DNA of 64,000 bases from Adenophora triphylla var. japonica. Lineage: Eukaryota > Streptophyta > Magnoliopsida > Asterales > Campanulaceae. The translations under genes were made by a program, and so were the position numbers. Below the pieces are notes generated by a model, which ran no database searches, was not told where the DNA came from, and saw nothing but the letters and a program-made list of their open reading frames with translations. How positions within the stretch are numbered: the stretch's first letter is position 1; every line of letters starts with the position of its first letter. The stretch lies in contig JAFEMH010002572.1 in NCBI GenBank assembly GCA_022495995.1, forward strand, positions 62,001-126,000, read 5' to 3'. Shown here piece by piece: positions 46,866 through 58,865 of this stretch.

Positions 46866-47989
46866 AGGGTCACAGAATTCGCCCATAACGGGGTCGAATT
46901 CCGAATTCGTTCGATCGGATCGAATCGCAATTCGATTCCGAATCAAAACGCCCAAATTCGCGACTGAATTCGCTCCCAAAAGTTATGAAATTCGATTTTC
47001 AATGTTCTTCCAAATTTGAAAAAAAAAAACCACAGATTCGCTTGAAAGAAAAAAATGGGAGAAGATTAAAATCATACCTTATTTTTCCGTTTGTTTTGCA
47101 GATCGAAGAAGACTAATACTCCGCGTAGTTGTAGATCTGGGAATGGCCGTCGACGCTGAAGGTTTACCCCCAAAAATTGGCTCGATTGCGGCTTTTGCCA
47201 TGTAGAAGAAGAAGAAAAAGGTTAGAGAATTACTGGAGGCGCGAGAAGGAGGAGAAGGAGGAGAAGGAGGAGGCGGCGTGGAATTAGGGTTAGGGTTTGG
47301 AAGTTGAGAGTGTTTGGTGTGGGTGGGGACTGGGGAAAAGAACAACGTGAGAACCGAGAAAGTGAGAACATTGTACCTGGATATATTTTCTTTTGTGATT
47401 TTCCCTTAAAACCAACAGTTTATGTTTTTTTCAAGAAATTTAATTTTCTTGTCATCTAGGATTGTGATCTGCAGTTATGATAATTACAAAATATTATAAT
47501 AATTTAGTACATCTTAGTTGTTATTTTTATCAAACTCTTGTGGAGGAAAAATTGCAAAATATTATAATAATTTTATGCATCTTACTTACGTTATATGATT
47601 AACATTTTTTTATTTAAATAACATTATAAATTACTTATTTGGTTCTTTAAAAAATAATTTATATAATTTAATTTTATAAAGTAATAATTTAGAAAATAAT
47701 TTTATACTTCTTGCATATTATGGTTTAGAATATTTCTTTATTTACATAACCTTATAAATTATTTATTTGGTTTTCTGAAAAATAATTTATTTCCCATTTG
47801 ATTTTAGTTAATGAATATTGATGTTAAATTTTGTTTTCAGATAGTTAACCTTACTAATACATGAAGCGAATTTTGAATCGAATTCTTAACGAAAATACCT
47901 AAGCGAATCACATTCACTCGGGGGTAGCGAATTTCGTATGCGAATTCGCGTCGCGAATCGGACCGCGTGTCGAATTATGTGACGCTGGC
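46866..47989. mobile_element. hAT-like element with GAATTCG-rich ends
   Basis: 1,124 bp flanked by the 8-bp duplication TACCATCC (46858-46865; 47990-47997). The left end AGGGTCACAGAATTCG and right end (complement) GCCAGCGTCACATAATTCG are inverted. Both subterminal regions are crowded with GAATTCG/CGAATTC-like words. The interior includes a gene-like stretch on the minus strand and AT-rich DNA at 47400-47850. Confidence 0.83.
47040..47345 (-). other. Gene-start-like segment inside the hAT-like element
   Basis: On the minus strand a pyrimidine-rich leader with CTCCTT repeats is followed by ATG at 47201 (MAKAAIEPIFGGKPSASTA) and about 40 codons ending at TAA next to GGTATG, which could be a splice donor. 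I do not recognise the protein. It may be the first exon of a lost transposase gene or a captured host fragment. Confidence 0.4.
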
Positions 47990-48302
47990 TACCATCCCTG
48001 GATGTGAGTAGTCTAGCACTCCAAGATTTCTAATCGATACTCTTCAGAAGTTTGATTCTTCCTTTTTGTTGTTCACAGAGGGTTTTCATGTGGATATGTA
48101 AAACTCAGTCTCTCTGTCTCTCCCCCCATGTGTATGTGTGTGCTGCATTAAGTTGTTTACAAAAGAAATCTTGCATAGTTAAACCACTTTTTGTGAGGTT
48201 AATTCTAAATTTAGTAACACTAGTGTCATCTAGTAGGGTAGCTTTATTACAGAACTACACAGGTTATAAATGATGGACAGCTAAATCTGTGTATTGTTTC
48301 AG

Positions 48303-48775
48303 GATCATTGGCCATTTCCAAGAGAGAAGCTCATGCAAGGATATGCGTACATTCTAACCCATCCTGGAATGGTAACTTTTTATTGCTGAGTTCTAAGAGA
48401 TTTCCTGTTGGGATTCTTTTGTTGTTGTTGTTGTTGTTGTTGTTGAAGCTTGTTTATAGTAAAACTGGTGCTGAACAAATCCTCCCTCCCACTTCCTCTT
48501 TCTGAATTACTATATTTTACGACCACTTCTACGATTTTGACATCCATGATGTGATTACTGAGTTTATAGAGGCTAGGAAATGAGCTGGTATTCATTGTCA
48601 GAGTCCAGTGAAGATATATCATGCGAATAGCGATGGGTATGTGGCAAAGATTAGAGATATATTGGTAATGAAGCGTGGACAGTTAGATTGAAATCCTTCA
48701 AAGGAAATCCATTTGGATGGAAGCTGGCAAAAGTTTGTTGATAAAGGACCAGATTATCAGTTGTGGTCCAGATAG
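48303..48775 (+). pseudogene. Alpha-amylase remnant, block C: last two exons
   Basis: Exon 48303-48371 has an AG acceptor and GT donor and encodes [20 protein letters not shown]. Exon 48509-48775 encodes TIFYDHFYDFDIHDVITEF, then KIYHANSDGYVAKI and a C-terminus ending LWSR and TAG. Two in-frame TGA codons (after IEARK, and in place of a tryptophan before NPSKE) make it non-functional. A GTT microsatellite (48419-48445) lies in the intron. Confidence 0.87.
48419..48445. repeat. GTT trinucleotide repeat
   Basis: About nine GTT units within an amylase intron. Confidence 0.9.
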
Positions 48776-49035
48776 TAAATAGATCAAACTTTTTTGGGGT
48801 GCAAGTTTATGGAATCGTAGCTCACAGCTGACATCTCACTCATAAATGGCTCAAGATAACTGAGACAATCAAATTTATACTGGAAGTGTTTACTGTTCAT
48901 AAAAGTTTTGTTTGTTTAATCAAAGCATTGTACAACTATGTATGCAATAGGTACAAACACGTTGATAAGCACACACGCAAAACTATTGAATTATTTGAAT
49001 ACCTGAATTTTGCTATTAATTTCCCTATCTGTAGC

Positions 49036-49387
49036 AAACATTAACAGATGTGATTGAAGAATTATCTGAGGAAGAGCAAAGCTCCCCAACTAAACGGGAA
49101 CAAATATTTTAGAAAAGGATGGTCATGGACGTTTGTGTTGTATGGGACATGGTCTTACCAAAACCATGGTGTTTGGTAAAGCCTTAACAGGAGAATCAGT
49201 TGCTGCAGTCTGTGCTGAGCTTGAGGAGAAGATGGAATCGCAAAGAGTATCCATGCATGCTAAATTAGATGCCCAAAAAAAGACATTCGAAGCTTTTCAG
49301 CGTAATCTTGTGCAAAAACTTGAAGGAAAAGTTGGTTTCGTGCTTCAACCAATGGAAGAACATGATTCAAATGAAAATCTCTATTAA
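49036..49387 (+). pseudogene. C-terminal remnant of a plant Ptta/En/Spm-type transposase protein
   Basis: TLTDVIEELSEEEQSSPTKR is followed after a frameshift by KDGHGRLCCMGHGLTKTMVF and then a helical tail (AVCAELEEKMESQRVSMHAK) ending at TAA 49385-49387. The pattern of KR-x-EIF, GKDGHGR and GxGLTKT with a coiled tail is typical of the C-terminus of the plant Transposase_24 (Ptta/En/Spm) proteins. No catalytic part or terminal repeats are seen. Confidence 0.6.
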
Positions 49388-50820
49388 TTTTGTATCTAGT
49401 ATTTATCTGGTTTAGGTCATTTAGTATTTTTTGTCACTTGAGTTCTGACATCATATATGATAATTCTATTTTGCCATTTTATCATTGAGTTACTGTCTTG
49501 GAAGACATTTTTTGTTCGGATATTAAGTGGTTGAACTAAGCATGGATGTGTTATAGATTTACGTAACTTTGGATTTGTTTTGCAAAGTTTGTTTTAAATT
49601 TGTTGCTTTATGATCTTGGCAGACTGTACCAAATTAGGTTGATTTTTTTTTAATGAAATTGATGACGCCTCAACTTTTTGGGGTCTCACTTGTTTAGGAT
49701 ATCTGGCTTGTATATTGGGTCGTACCTAGAATACAACAAAGACAATGAGTACCGTTAGAGGCCAAGCCGGAGTTTAATCCAGCTCAGACCCTCGGCTGTG
49801 AGAGTAATATCTCTGAGGGTTTATGACTGAGAAATAAGACTTGAAATGTTTTAGTGAGTTGTGTGTTTAGGGTTTAGACAATGTGGCTTACAAATGATAA
49901 TTTGGCACATACTTTGTCCGTGGGGACAAATGTTGATATTTATAGTATGAGCAAGCTGCTTGATGATGTCAGCCCTGGAGGATATCTTTGTCGTTGACCT
50001 AGGACACGTGTCCACGCTTGGTGGACTCTGCCATAAAGCATGATTCACTGCAGAGGGATGTCGCTGAAAGGACATGTACAGAGGATAGTTGGCGCCGCGC
50101 CGTGATGAATAGTGGGCGCCTGAGCCACCATTTAATGCGATGGGTATAAGCCGGCTTATTGGTGTCAGCGTAGGTACAGGCTGTCGCTTGACTTTAAGCT
50201 CTGGCTTTAATCGGGAGTTTGGTGAAATAGCCAAGCTATCAATATCTATAATACAATACACATCGGTTTTAACCATTTTGTAGAAATAGCCAAGCTATCA
50301 ATATCTATAATACAATACACATCGGTTTTAACCGTTTTGTAACTGTCGGAATAAAAAGCGATTGTGATTTAATATAGAAAATTGATCTGACGACCTGAAT
50401 TAACCCAAATATTCCAACTTCCCACTCCCAGTTTTATAACTCCCCACTTTATCCTCCCAACCCTGTATTTTAACTCCCCCCACCACACACCCTTTTATTT
50501 ACTACATGATTTTCTTAATTTTTTATTATTATTTATATCAATCTCGTAACCATCAATAGCAATAGAGTTTGGATTTATTTTTTATTATTTATTGTTCATG
50601 ATTTTTTTTTTACTTTTTATTATAATAATAAATAAAATTACTTTTTTGGGTCATGATATTTTTTTACTAGCACGATGATTTCAATTAAAGAAGGGGAAAA
50701 TGAATTTAGTAAAACTGCGAGTGGGTAGGCGTCACTCCGTCTCCTTGACACGAGGGTTAGTACTATTATATATATAAACCCTAATCAAGTCAAAACCCTA
50801 AAATTTTAAGATTACAATAA
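49388..50820. other. Intergenic DNA, possibly with an eroded LTR
   Basis: No gene seen. 49740-50220 is richer in GC than its surroundings and could be part of an old LTR on the minus strand (TATAAATA near 49937), but no ends were found. A tandem duplication lies at 50224-50341. Confidence 0.4.
50224..50341. repeat. 59-bp tandem duplication
   Basis: Two copies starting GAAATAGCCAAGCTATCAAT at 50224 and 50283, differing at one base (AACCA/AACCG). Confidence 0.93.
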
Positions 50821-51075
50821 GGGGTCGTTTGGTAGCCTGATTAGAGTTGGATATGATTATTAGTCCAATAATCTTGGTGTTTGGTAGGCTAAATGCAATG
50901 GGAGTAATAATCCTGGGTACAACTCGGATAAGCTTCTTATCCACTCTTATCCTCTCTAACCCCTTCATATTAATCCCCAAGAAAAGGGTGGTGTTATTAA
51001 TCCCCTGATTAATAATTCCCCACTATTAACACTCTATTAACACAGGCTAATCCTATCGGCCTACCAAACGAGCCC
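50821..51075. mobile_element. Harbinger/Tourist-like MITE
   Basis: 255 bp with inverted ends GGGGTCGTTTGGTAG and GGGCTCGTTTGGTAG (complement) and the 3-bp duplication TAA on both sides (50818-50820; 51076-51078). A 3-bp TAA/TTA duplication is typical of PIF/Harbinger elements. Confidence 0.85.
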
Positions 51076-52221
51076 TAAGTCTCTTACTAAAACTATTCTA
51101 GCTACCTAATTTACATGCATCAAATAAGGAAAGATATGTACAAATAAATAGGAGAGAATACTGATAAGATACGTGAAAATATTGTGATCTTCACGTTATC
51201 TCAACATTGCACTTCTGGTCAATAATGATGTAATTTTGAGTGAGCTTTCGATATGTGGATAATCAACTTTTTTTTTATGTTAATGTAGGTTGTGTTTGTT
51301 AACATCAAACACTTGTTTAATGATTTCTTATTTTGTGCAACTATTTTAAATTTAATATCTCTTCATTATTAAATGAATGAAAATATACTTAAATGTCTAC
51401 AATGATAGCTCTTATAGCTTGTGCTTTAACTCCGTCCTAGTACGGATCTGAACTACGGGCTTATGGCATGCCATTCAAGTCCATGGGTTCATTCCATGGT
51501 GCACATCGTCACATTCAATGGCCCTAATTAGGTTTTCACTTTCTTCTATCTTAGTTAATTTTTATTTTATTTTGATGAATGAAATATTATTAGAACTGAG
51601 ATTGATTGATTGGCTCTATCTTTCTATCGTGCAGATATCATGGTTGTGAGCCGTTGATTTTATCATGTCTCTCTTATTCGTACAAAAATGAATGTCGACA
51701 AAAGTTTAAAAGTAAATTTAATTTTTTTTCAACATTCATTTAAGGACGGAGGGAGTAATATAGTAGAGAATCCCTTGCATTAGCATAAAATTTTGGTAAA
51801 CTTTTTCGAAAAATTAGTGAGGAGGCAAATGAAGATGTAAATAAAAAAAGTGGGACATTTATTTTGGGAAGAAGAAAATACGATATTAGTTTAAATGCTA
51901 TATATATCACTTTTGTAAATCACATTTATATAGTAACTCTTTGGATTTAGTTCTTGCGATTTGTAAAAAAAAAAAATTGATCGTTTAACGCAGGGGTTGA
52001 TATTCTAGTTTTTCTATTATATATCTGCTTTAAAATTCCGAAAGGAAATAAGTAAATAAATAAAATCGTACATGCATAAGAAGCTATAATTCTTTTTTTT
52101 TTTATGCATTTACAGCACAATCATGCAATTTTTGGATGGAGAAGGAGTAGCTACAAATACAATATGTTAGAATAAATAATTTTATTTTCAATTAGTGGTA
52201 TATAATCATGCATTAATTAAA
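51076..52221. other. AT-rich intergenic DNA
   Basis: No gene seen. A short, one-sided Stowaway-like end (GGACGGAGGGAG then TA) lies at 51744-51757, perhaps a small MITE from about 51668. Confidence 0.5.
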
Positions 52222-52729
52222 GGGTTAATGACAATTTAGGGCTTATAATATAGGGGCCGTGCCATATTGGGGCCTGAAGTCTTAAAACTATCAATTTGGG
52301 GCCCGAATTTACAATTTTGATCAATTTGAGGCTTTTTGACGAAAAAAGTTAAAAAACCCCGTTAAGTGACCATGTGCGAGGCATGTGACTTCAGTGAGGG
52401 CATTTTGGTCATTTCGCATTCAGGCCCAGACTTCAGGCCCTAAATTAACATTTTTCCTATAAAATAATAAATAAAAGTATTTAGTTTTTTTTTTTTACAA
52501 AAAATAATTAGTAAATTATCCAATTTATAAAATATTTTTTGAAACATTAATAAATTATTTTAGTAGCATTATTATATTTAAACTAAAGCTAAATATTTCA
52601 TTTTTTAAGGAATATATATTTATTTCATTGATTTTAAAATAATCATATAGAAATAAATAATTATATAATGAATAAGAAAATTATAAAATAAAAATATTTT
52701 TTACAAAAAAAAAAAAACTCAAGAGTTTC

Positions 52730-53160
52730 TTCTCAACCCACCACCGCACCACTATCTGTCTCAAAACCGACCACCAAAATCCACCCACCTAAATCCTCCA
52801 TCACCGCCGTTCCACCATCTCAAAACCCATTTCCTCCATTTACTTCAAAACCTCATATTCATCCCTAAAAATGTCATCTTTTTCATCACCCATCAAAGCT
52901 TCATTATCTAATTCACCTTCACAAATCCCTAATCCCCAACAAAATTCGCCGCTCAAGATTACCCTCATCGTCGCTGTCACCGCCGCTGCCGTGTTCCTTT
53001 CCCAGTTAAACCTCAAACATGTTCGTGCTTCCACTGCCGTCTCCGTACCACCACCACCTGCGACGGTGGAATCAGAATCCGAACCAGACCCAGAAACAGA
53101 GTCAGGATATGAAGTTGACCCAGAAGAAGGAGAAGGAAGAATCGGTTCCCAACTTTGATT
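52730..53160 (+). pseudogene. Gene-like fragment captured in the Mutator-like element
   Basis: A CA/CC-rich leader is followed by ATG at 52871 and 95 codons to TGA at 53156-53158. The protein begins MSSFSSPIKASLSNSPSQIP, serine-rich and low in acidic residues like a plastid transit peptide. A hydrophobic stretch ITLIVAVTAAAVFLSQL follows, then an acidic tail (SESEPDPETES). I do not recognise the parent gene. A first exon or 5' end of a host gene is the likeliest source. Confidence 0.6.
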
Positions 53161-53527
53161 GAAATCCCCAATTTGAATCGGTAGTTCCCCCAATTTCGGT
53201 GCCTGAATCTGAATCTGAAGGATTAAACCGAGTGTGGTGCAGATCAGGAAAGAAGTGCCCGATTAGGTTCATATTTGCAGTGGCGGTGGTGAAGGTGGTT
53301 TCCATGGAAGTGTGGTGGTGGTGGTATTAATGGTGTGGGTGGTGGTGGTGTTAATCGTTGGGGCGGAGGTGGGTTGAAGGCATGTTGGAAGATGAAGAAA
53401 AAGAAGGTTAAAATGGGTTGGGATGGTGTGGTGGATGGAGGTGGCGAGAATGGTGGAGGTGGGGTTTGGGGAAAGGAAGAAAAGGGGTAGGGATGTGTGT
53501 TTTTTAATTTTTGGGTTAATGTTTTTT

Positions 53528-53640
<113 letters not shown>

Positions 53641-54338
53641 TTGTCAATTTAGGGCCTGAACGCGAAATTACGAAAATGCCCTCACTGAATGTCACATGTC
53701 TCGCACATGGTCACTTAACGGGGTTTTTTAACGTTTTCCGTCAAAAAGCCCCAAATTGATCAAAATTGTAAATTCGGCCCCCAAATTGTTAGTTTTAAGA
53801 CTTCAGGCCCCAATGTGGTATCGCCCCTATACTACAGGCCCTAAATTGTCATTAACCCTTAATTAAAAGTGTCAGATTAAGAGCCACCGAAACTTTGCTG
53901 CCCATTTTTATTTCTATAAAAAAAAGTCCCTACACATGTTCATTTTTGTATTTTTTTTATACAAATAAATATAAATTCACTTGAACGCGGAGATAGTAAT
54001 TTAAATTATTACTGTAAAAAAGCATACACTAATAATATTCCAATTTAAACCTTATAAAAATGTTAAATTGCTATGTCACATAACCATTTAACAGAAAAAC
54101 TGGATGGAGTTAACGTGAGGTATTTTCGACGCGCAATAAAATTATACGAGGTACATTATTTTGCAATAAAATTGAGTTTAGTTATCAAATACACACATAA
54201 AGTACAAATCGTATCATAACAGCTAATGCAAATCCAATCATTTGAAGATAATAAAGATTAGGGTTCTTGAACATGTGCTTAAGCCTAACTAACCCATTTT
54301 TGAATATTAATGTTTTTGGTAAAAGCCCATTTTTAATA

Positions 54339-54580
54339 CTTCACCCGTTCTAATATAGAAGTTACTAATTTATTTTTTAGGCGTTTCAATATAAAAGTTA
54401 TTAACCCAAAATAGACAATTAGACTTATTTATTATACTTATAACAGAAACTTCCTACTTCACTTTCTCTCTTCTATTTTATTTTTTATATTTATAATACT
54501 TATTTTTTTGTAATTACCGCTTATTCACATTTGATAACTTTTATATATTCACATTTGATAACTTTTATATAGAGACGGAG
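54339..54580. mobile_element. Stowaway-like MITE, degenerate
   Basis: About 242 bp with inverted ends CTTCACCCGTTCTAATATAG and CTCCGTCTCTATATAAAAG (complement), bounded by TA. Confidence 0.65.
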
Positions 54581-54959
54581 TACAAAAAGTCGTGGTCCGT
54601 GAACTCATTCAAATAATTTTCAATTATTACGACTCAAGCCTCTATCATTAGGAGCTTACTTTAAATCAAAAAGTCCATTTAATCAATCTTATCTCAACCA
54701 CAACCTTTTAATTTATTTTTTGCTTTATTTTAATTATTTTCTCCTAATACTTAGTTGTCTCAACCTTTATAATGCTTATTATTTAAAATTATGGCCGGTG
54801 GATTAGCTCCAATCAACGGTCTTAATCCACTCTTAGTGGGTCCCATGGCCGGTGCCATCAATTTATTTTGTAGTTTAACTATTAATATAATTCTAAAAAG
54901 AGATAAGCACTATGCATCATATTATAAATACTCATTCTCATTTATAAAAGTTATGTAGT

Positions 54960-54967
54960 ATATAAAC
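54960..54967 (+). promoter_or_regulatory. Possible TATA box of the aquaporin gene
   Basis: ATATAAAC lies about 115 bp before the ATG, a reasonable distance. An alternative TATAAATA occurs near 54924. Confidence 0.35.
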
Positions 54968-55080
54968 CATGTTATATGTGACCTTTTGAAACACACCCAC
55001 AAAGTTGTAGCAATTCGCTTTCTCTTCCATAGCACTTTCTAGACCTTTAAGCTTCGTTTTCGAGTCTTTACGCGATAAAA

Positions 55081-56587
55081 ATGGTGAAGTTGGCAATCGG
55101 TAGCCTCGGTGACTCGTTTAGCGTTGGGTCACTCAAGTTTTATTTAGCTTAATTCATCGCCACTCTTCTTTTTGTTTTTGCTGGCGTTGGTTCTGCTATA
55201 GCTTTCAGTAAGTTATTTAATTAAGATATCAATTCAAATTCATGTAAATAGTTAAAATTTGTAGCTAAATATTAAAAGAGGTCAAAACGATATTATAATA
55301 TACATTTTAAACCAAAAAAAAAGGGGTTAAAATAGATAAAAACAACATTTTTAATATTTTTTTTTAAATTTTGAAGATATTAAAATGATTAAACCATAAT
55401 AGTTATTCGAATAAATATTCTTATAATTTTATTATTAATTTGTATTTTATTACTGTATTTTGCAGGCAAGCTCACCTCAGATGGAGCTTTGGACCCAGCT
55501 GGTCTTGTAGCTATAGCCATAGCTCATGCTTTTGCTCTATTTGTGGGAGTCTCCATTGCAGCCAACATTTCAGGTGGACATTTGAACCCAGCTGTCACCT
55601 TAGGATTGGCTGTTGGAGGCAACATCACCATCATAACAGGTTTTTTCTGCTGGATTGCCCAATTGCTCGGCGCCACTGCTGCTTCCTACCTCCTAAAATT
55701 TGTCACTGGTGGCTTGGTATGCCTTCAAATTACTTCATCCCTTTATCCCAAAATTGATTTTTATAATTTTTTTGTTGTTATTAATATAATAATCTTTTAG
55801 CAATAATTTTAAATTAATTTAATTATTCTAATTAAAATCAAAAATTTGTTATTAATAGTATTGTTGATGATATATTAATAACAATTTTAGATTTTCATTT
55901 GTATAACTAATTAATCAGCTTAAAATTACTGTTCAAATTTTTCTACGTACTATCGGTAAAAAAAATGTAAAGATCATTTTGGATAGTGAAAGTATAATTT
56001 TCTTAAATGTCATTGAACTATAAGATATTAGATCTCTAAAATAGTACTCCATCTGGCCTCAAATATAAGAAAAAAAAGACATTTTTTTTTGCTTTAAATA
56101 CAAGAAAATCTTGTTAATTTGAATGCAAACCTAATGAACTTTAATAATATTTTTAATCTGTGTAAAAATAGTTATTTTTACTTATATATGCTAACCTAAT
56201 GAACTGTTACAGAATGTTCCAACACACGGAGTGGCCGCAGGAGTGAGCCCACTTGGTGGCGTAGTATTCGAGATAATTATAACATTCGCCCTAGTCTACA
56301 CAGTCTACGCCACCGCAGCCGACCCGAAGAAGGGCTCACTCGGAACCATTGCACCCATCGCAATCGGGTTCATGGTTGGAGCCAACATTTTGGCCGCTGG
56401 CCCATTCAGCGGTGGGTCGATGAACCCAGCTCGCTCATTTGGGCCAGCAGTAGTTAGCGGAGACTTCTCTGGCAACTGGATCTATTGGGTCGGCCCACTT
56501 ATTGGTGGAGGCTTAGCTGGGCTTGTATATGGTGACATCTTTATTGGATCATATGCCTCTCTCCCAGAATCTGCAGACTATGCTTAA
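55081..56587 (+). pseudogene. TIP2-type (delta) tonoplast aquaporin gene with a nonsense codon
   Basis: Three exons with GT..AG introns: 55081-55207, 55466-55716, 56213-56587, together 250 codons plus stop, the usual length of TIP2 proteins. TIPs are vacuolar-membrane channels for water and, in TIP2, ammonia. Both pore motifs are present: HLNPAVTLG (NPA at residues 83-85) and SMNPARSFG (NPA at 197-199). Filter residues His63 and Arg200 are visible, and the ending is PESADYA. The start MVKLAIGSLGDSFSVGSLK is canonical and the ATG context (AAAAATGG) is good. Codon 24 (55150-55152) is TAA where the family has Glu (GAA); residue 20 is Phe where Ala is usual. Everything after is open and conserved, so this is either a very recent loss or a sequence error. 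Confidence 0.93.
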
Positions 56588-57717
56588 GATTTCATTTTGA
56601 TGTCTTTCATGTTTCCAATTTGTATTGTATTTTGCTTTAGTGGTTTTGGTATTTTTTGTGATTTTATTTTTATAATATGAAAATGTGGGAAGGAGAATGT
56701 CAACTGTAAGATCGAACTTGTATTATAGACTTTGATCATTTGTCCATCCCGAACTTTGTATTCACTTGTTAATAAGATAAGAAGATGTTGGAAGTCATTT
56801 TGTATTTAGTTGAGCAAAGCACTTTTATCTTAACTATATACTTTTTCTGCGTATCAAAATAAATGTTCATTTTAAATTTAAGAATTATTTCAAAATTATT
56901 GGTTTTAATATAAAAATAAACATTATTCTTGCTATTTACTATCAAAATTTTAGTTTTGAAAAAACAAAATGATATATTAAAAAAAATTGAAAAAAAATCA
57001 TTTAAGAAAAAAATATTGAAGAAAAAAATAACAAAAAGTTATTTATTTTGGGATAAAATAGATCATTAATTTTGGGATCGAGGGAGTATGTGTAGCAATG
57101 GTGAATTTTGCTCTTTAATGAGTCGACATTTATTATTTAATTATAGGAAAAAAATAAGAAAAACATTTTTATTTATTCAAGAGATTTAAGGGTTCGTGGG
57201 TTAAGTTATGAAATTGGAATATCAAAGAGCACGAATTTCACCCAATTTTAGGATTGGTCTTGATATATTAGGTGTTATTAATCAAATCAAGATAAATAAA
57301 AACAAGTAAAACCTAATTAATTTGTTAATTAGGGTTATAATGTCGGATTGTGTGATTCGAGATCATATTTATTAATTGAAGAGACTTTAAACTAATCATT
57401 TTTATGAGATTACACTACTCTAAAAGCAACTAGAGAGGTTGGGAAGAAGAATATGAAAGGGTAGGGGTTTACCTTGTGATTTTGATAGATTCCAATGGGT
57501 AGCCTTTACAAAATTTTGAGATCCTTGTAGGATATAGAGGAAAAAATTATTTAGAGAGAGTTTTTGGATTGTTTTGTGTTTCTATATTTAAGATTCCAGC
57601 AAAACATGTCTAGGAGAAAGTCTGATTTTCAGTCCCTGAAAAAGGGAAGGAACCTTGTATTCATAGGTGTATTTGGACTTGATAGCTAAGAAAATGAGTT
57701 GTAAGTAAGGAAGGAAT
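56588..57717. other. Aquaporin 3' region and AT-rich flank
   Basis: The first ~200 bases are a likely 3' untranslated region. A Stowaway-like MITE lies at 56841-57086. No gene seen in the rest. Confidence 0.55.
56841..57086. mobile_element. Stowaway-like MITE, degenerate left end
   Basis: 246 bp between TA dinucleotides. The right end TTTTGGGATCGAGGGAG is clear; the left end CTTTTTCTGCGTATCAAAAT is eroded. Inverted ATAAATGTTCATTTT / TTATTTATTTTGGGAT words support it. Confidence 0.6.
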
Positions 57718-58161
57718 TAGACATGACCATCCGGTTCAAACCGCCGGTTCCGAACCGGCGGTTCACGGTTCCGCCACTCCTTGAACCGAAATCGGCCCGA
57801 TTTATTCACGGTTCCGGATCCCGGTTCGAACCGTCCGTACGGTTTCGGTTCCGATTTTGAACCGGCAATTTCCAAAAAAAAAAAAAAAAAAAAAAACTTG
57901 GTTTGGGCCGGTTCGGTTCCGGTTTGAACCGTCGGTTCGGACCCGATTTGGGCATCTCTACCGTCGGATCAGCCAAATCAACGGTTCAGATCATCCAAAT
58001 CACGGTTCCGGCTCGTGAACCGACGGTTCCGATTCCGGTTCACGGTTCCGGTTCCTGAACCTGCGGTTCACCTTTGAACAACCGCTCGACGTTTTGGTTC
58101 GGTTTCTTCCCATTTGGGCCGGTCGGTTCCATTTGAACCGGTTACCGGTTGGGCATCTCTA
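57718..58161. mobile_element. hAT-like element built from GGTTC/ACCGG words
   Basis: 444 bp with the perfect 8-bp duplication GAAGGAAT (57710-57717; 58162-58169). The ends TAGACATGACCATCCGG and TAGAGATGCCCAACCGG (complement) are inverted. Nearly the whole element consists of GGTTCGGTTC, CCGGTTC and GAACCG words, with an A run at about 57877-57896. No coding capacity. Confidence 0.88.
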
Positions 58162-58578
58162 GAAGGAATCAAAGACTTGATTTAGGAGAGTTTGGTAAGA
58201 AAGGTTTTAGAAAGTCACAAATTAAGCTAAATCCCGAAATATGAAAGGAAATATCAAGAAATAGATCAAGATCAAGAACGAAAGTGAATTAGATCTGTTC
58301 TGGAGATGATGTCTCGTGCAAGACATGTAGTCTCGTATGAGACAAGCATGAAGTTTTGACTGTTTTGCCCTTTTCAGTTGTTCTGTTAGTCAGTTAAGTT
58401 CAAAGCTAATGAAGTTAGTTAGAGACCTAACAAATATGACGAAACTAACAGATATTTATCAAAACACAAAAGCAAGACAAAGAGTCGTCATGAATATTGA
58501 GTTCAGAATAGGGTATCAGAGTCAGTTCTGGAGATGATGTCTCGTGCGAGACACGTAGTCTGTCTTACTTTTGATATA

Positions 58579-58865
58579 CTCCCTCCGTCCCGGCCGAAGT
58601 GTCCCAACTTTCCATTTTGGGCGTCCCATTTAAAATGTCTCATTACCAAAAAATGAAAGTTTTTTTACTATTCCACCCACTCATTCTCTCTCCTACTTTA
58701 CTTTTACATTCACAACATTCTCTCTCCTAACTATTCCTCCCACTCATTCTCTCTCCTATTTAATTTTTCATACTCACAACATTTAAACTTTTCTCTTTCT
58801 TACCTCACTTTCCTTAATTCTCGTGCAATTGTCCTTTTCGGACGCTTCGGCCGGGACGGAGGTAG
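58579..58865. mobile_element. Stowaway-like MITE
   Basis: 287 bp with ends CTCCCTCCGTCCCGGCCGAAG and CTACCTCCGTCCCGGCCGAAG (complement), flanked by TA on both sides. Confidence 0.88.

Larger units (their letters stand above)
53868..55080. other. Upstream region of the aquaporin gene
   Basis: AT-rich, no gene. A Stowaway-like MITE lies at about 54339-54580 (ends CTTCACCCGTTCTAATATAGAAG and CTCCGTCTCTATATAAAAG, TA on both sides). The aquaporin 5' leader occupies the last ~100 bases. Confidence 0.6.

Noticed and set aside
49740..50276. Minus-strand 141-codon ORF and LTR-like composition
   Set aside because: No recognisable protein, no TG..CA ends and no duplication found; left as uncertain intergenic DNA.
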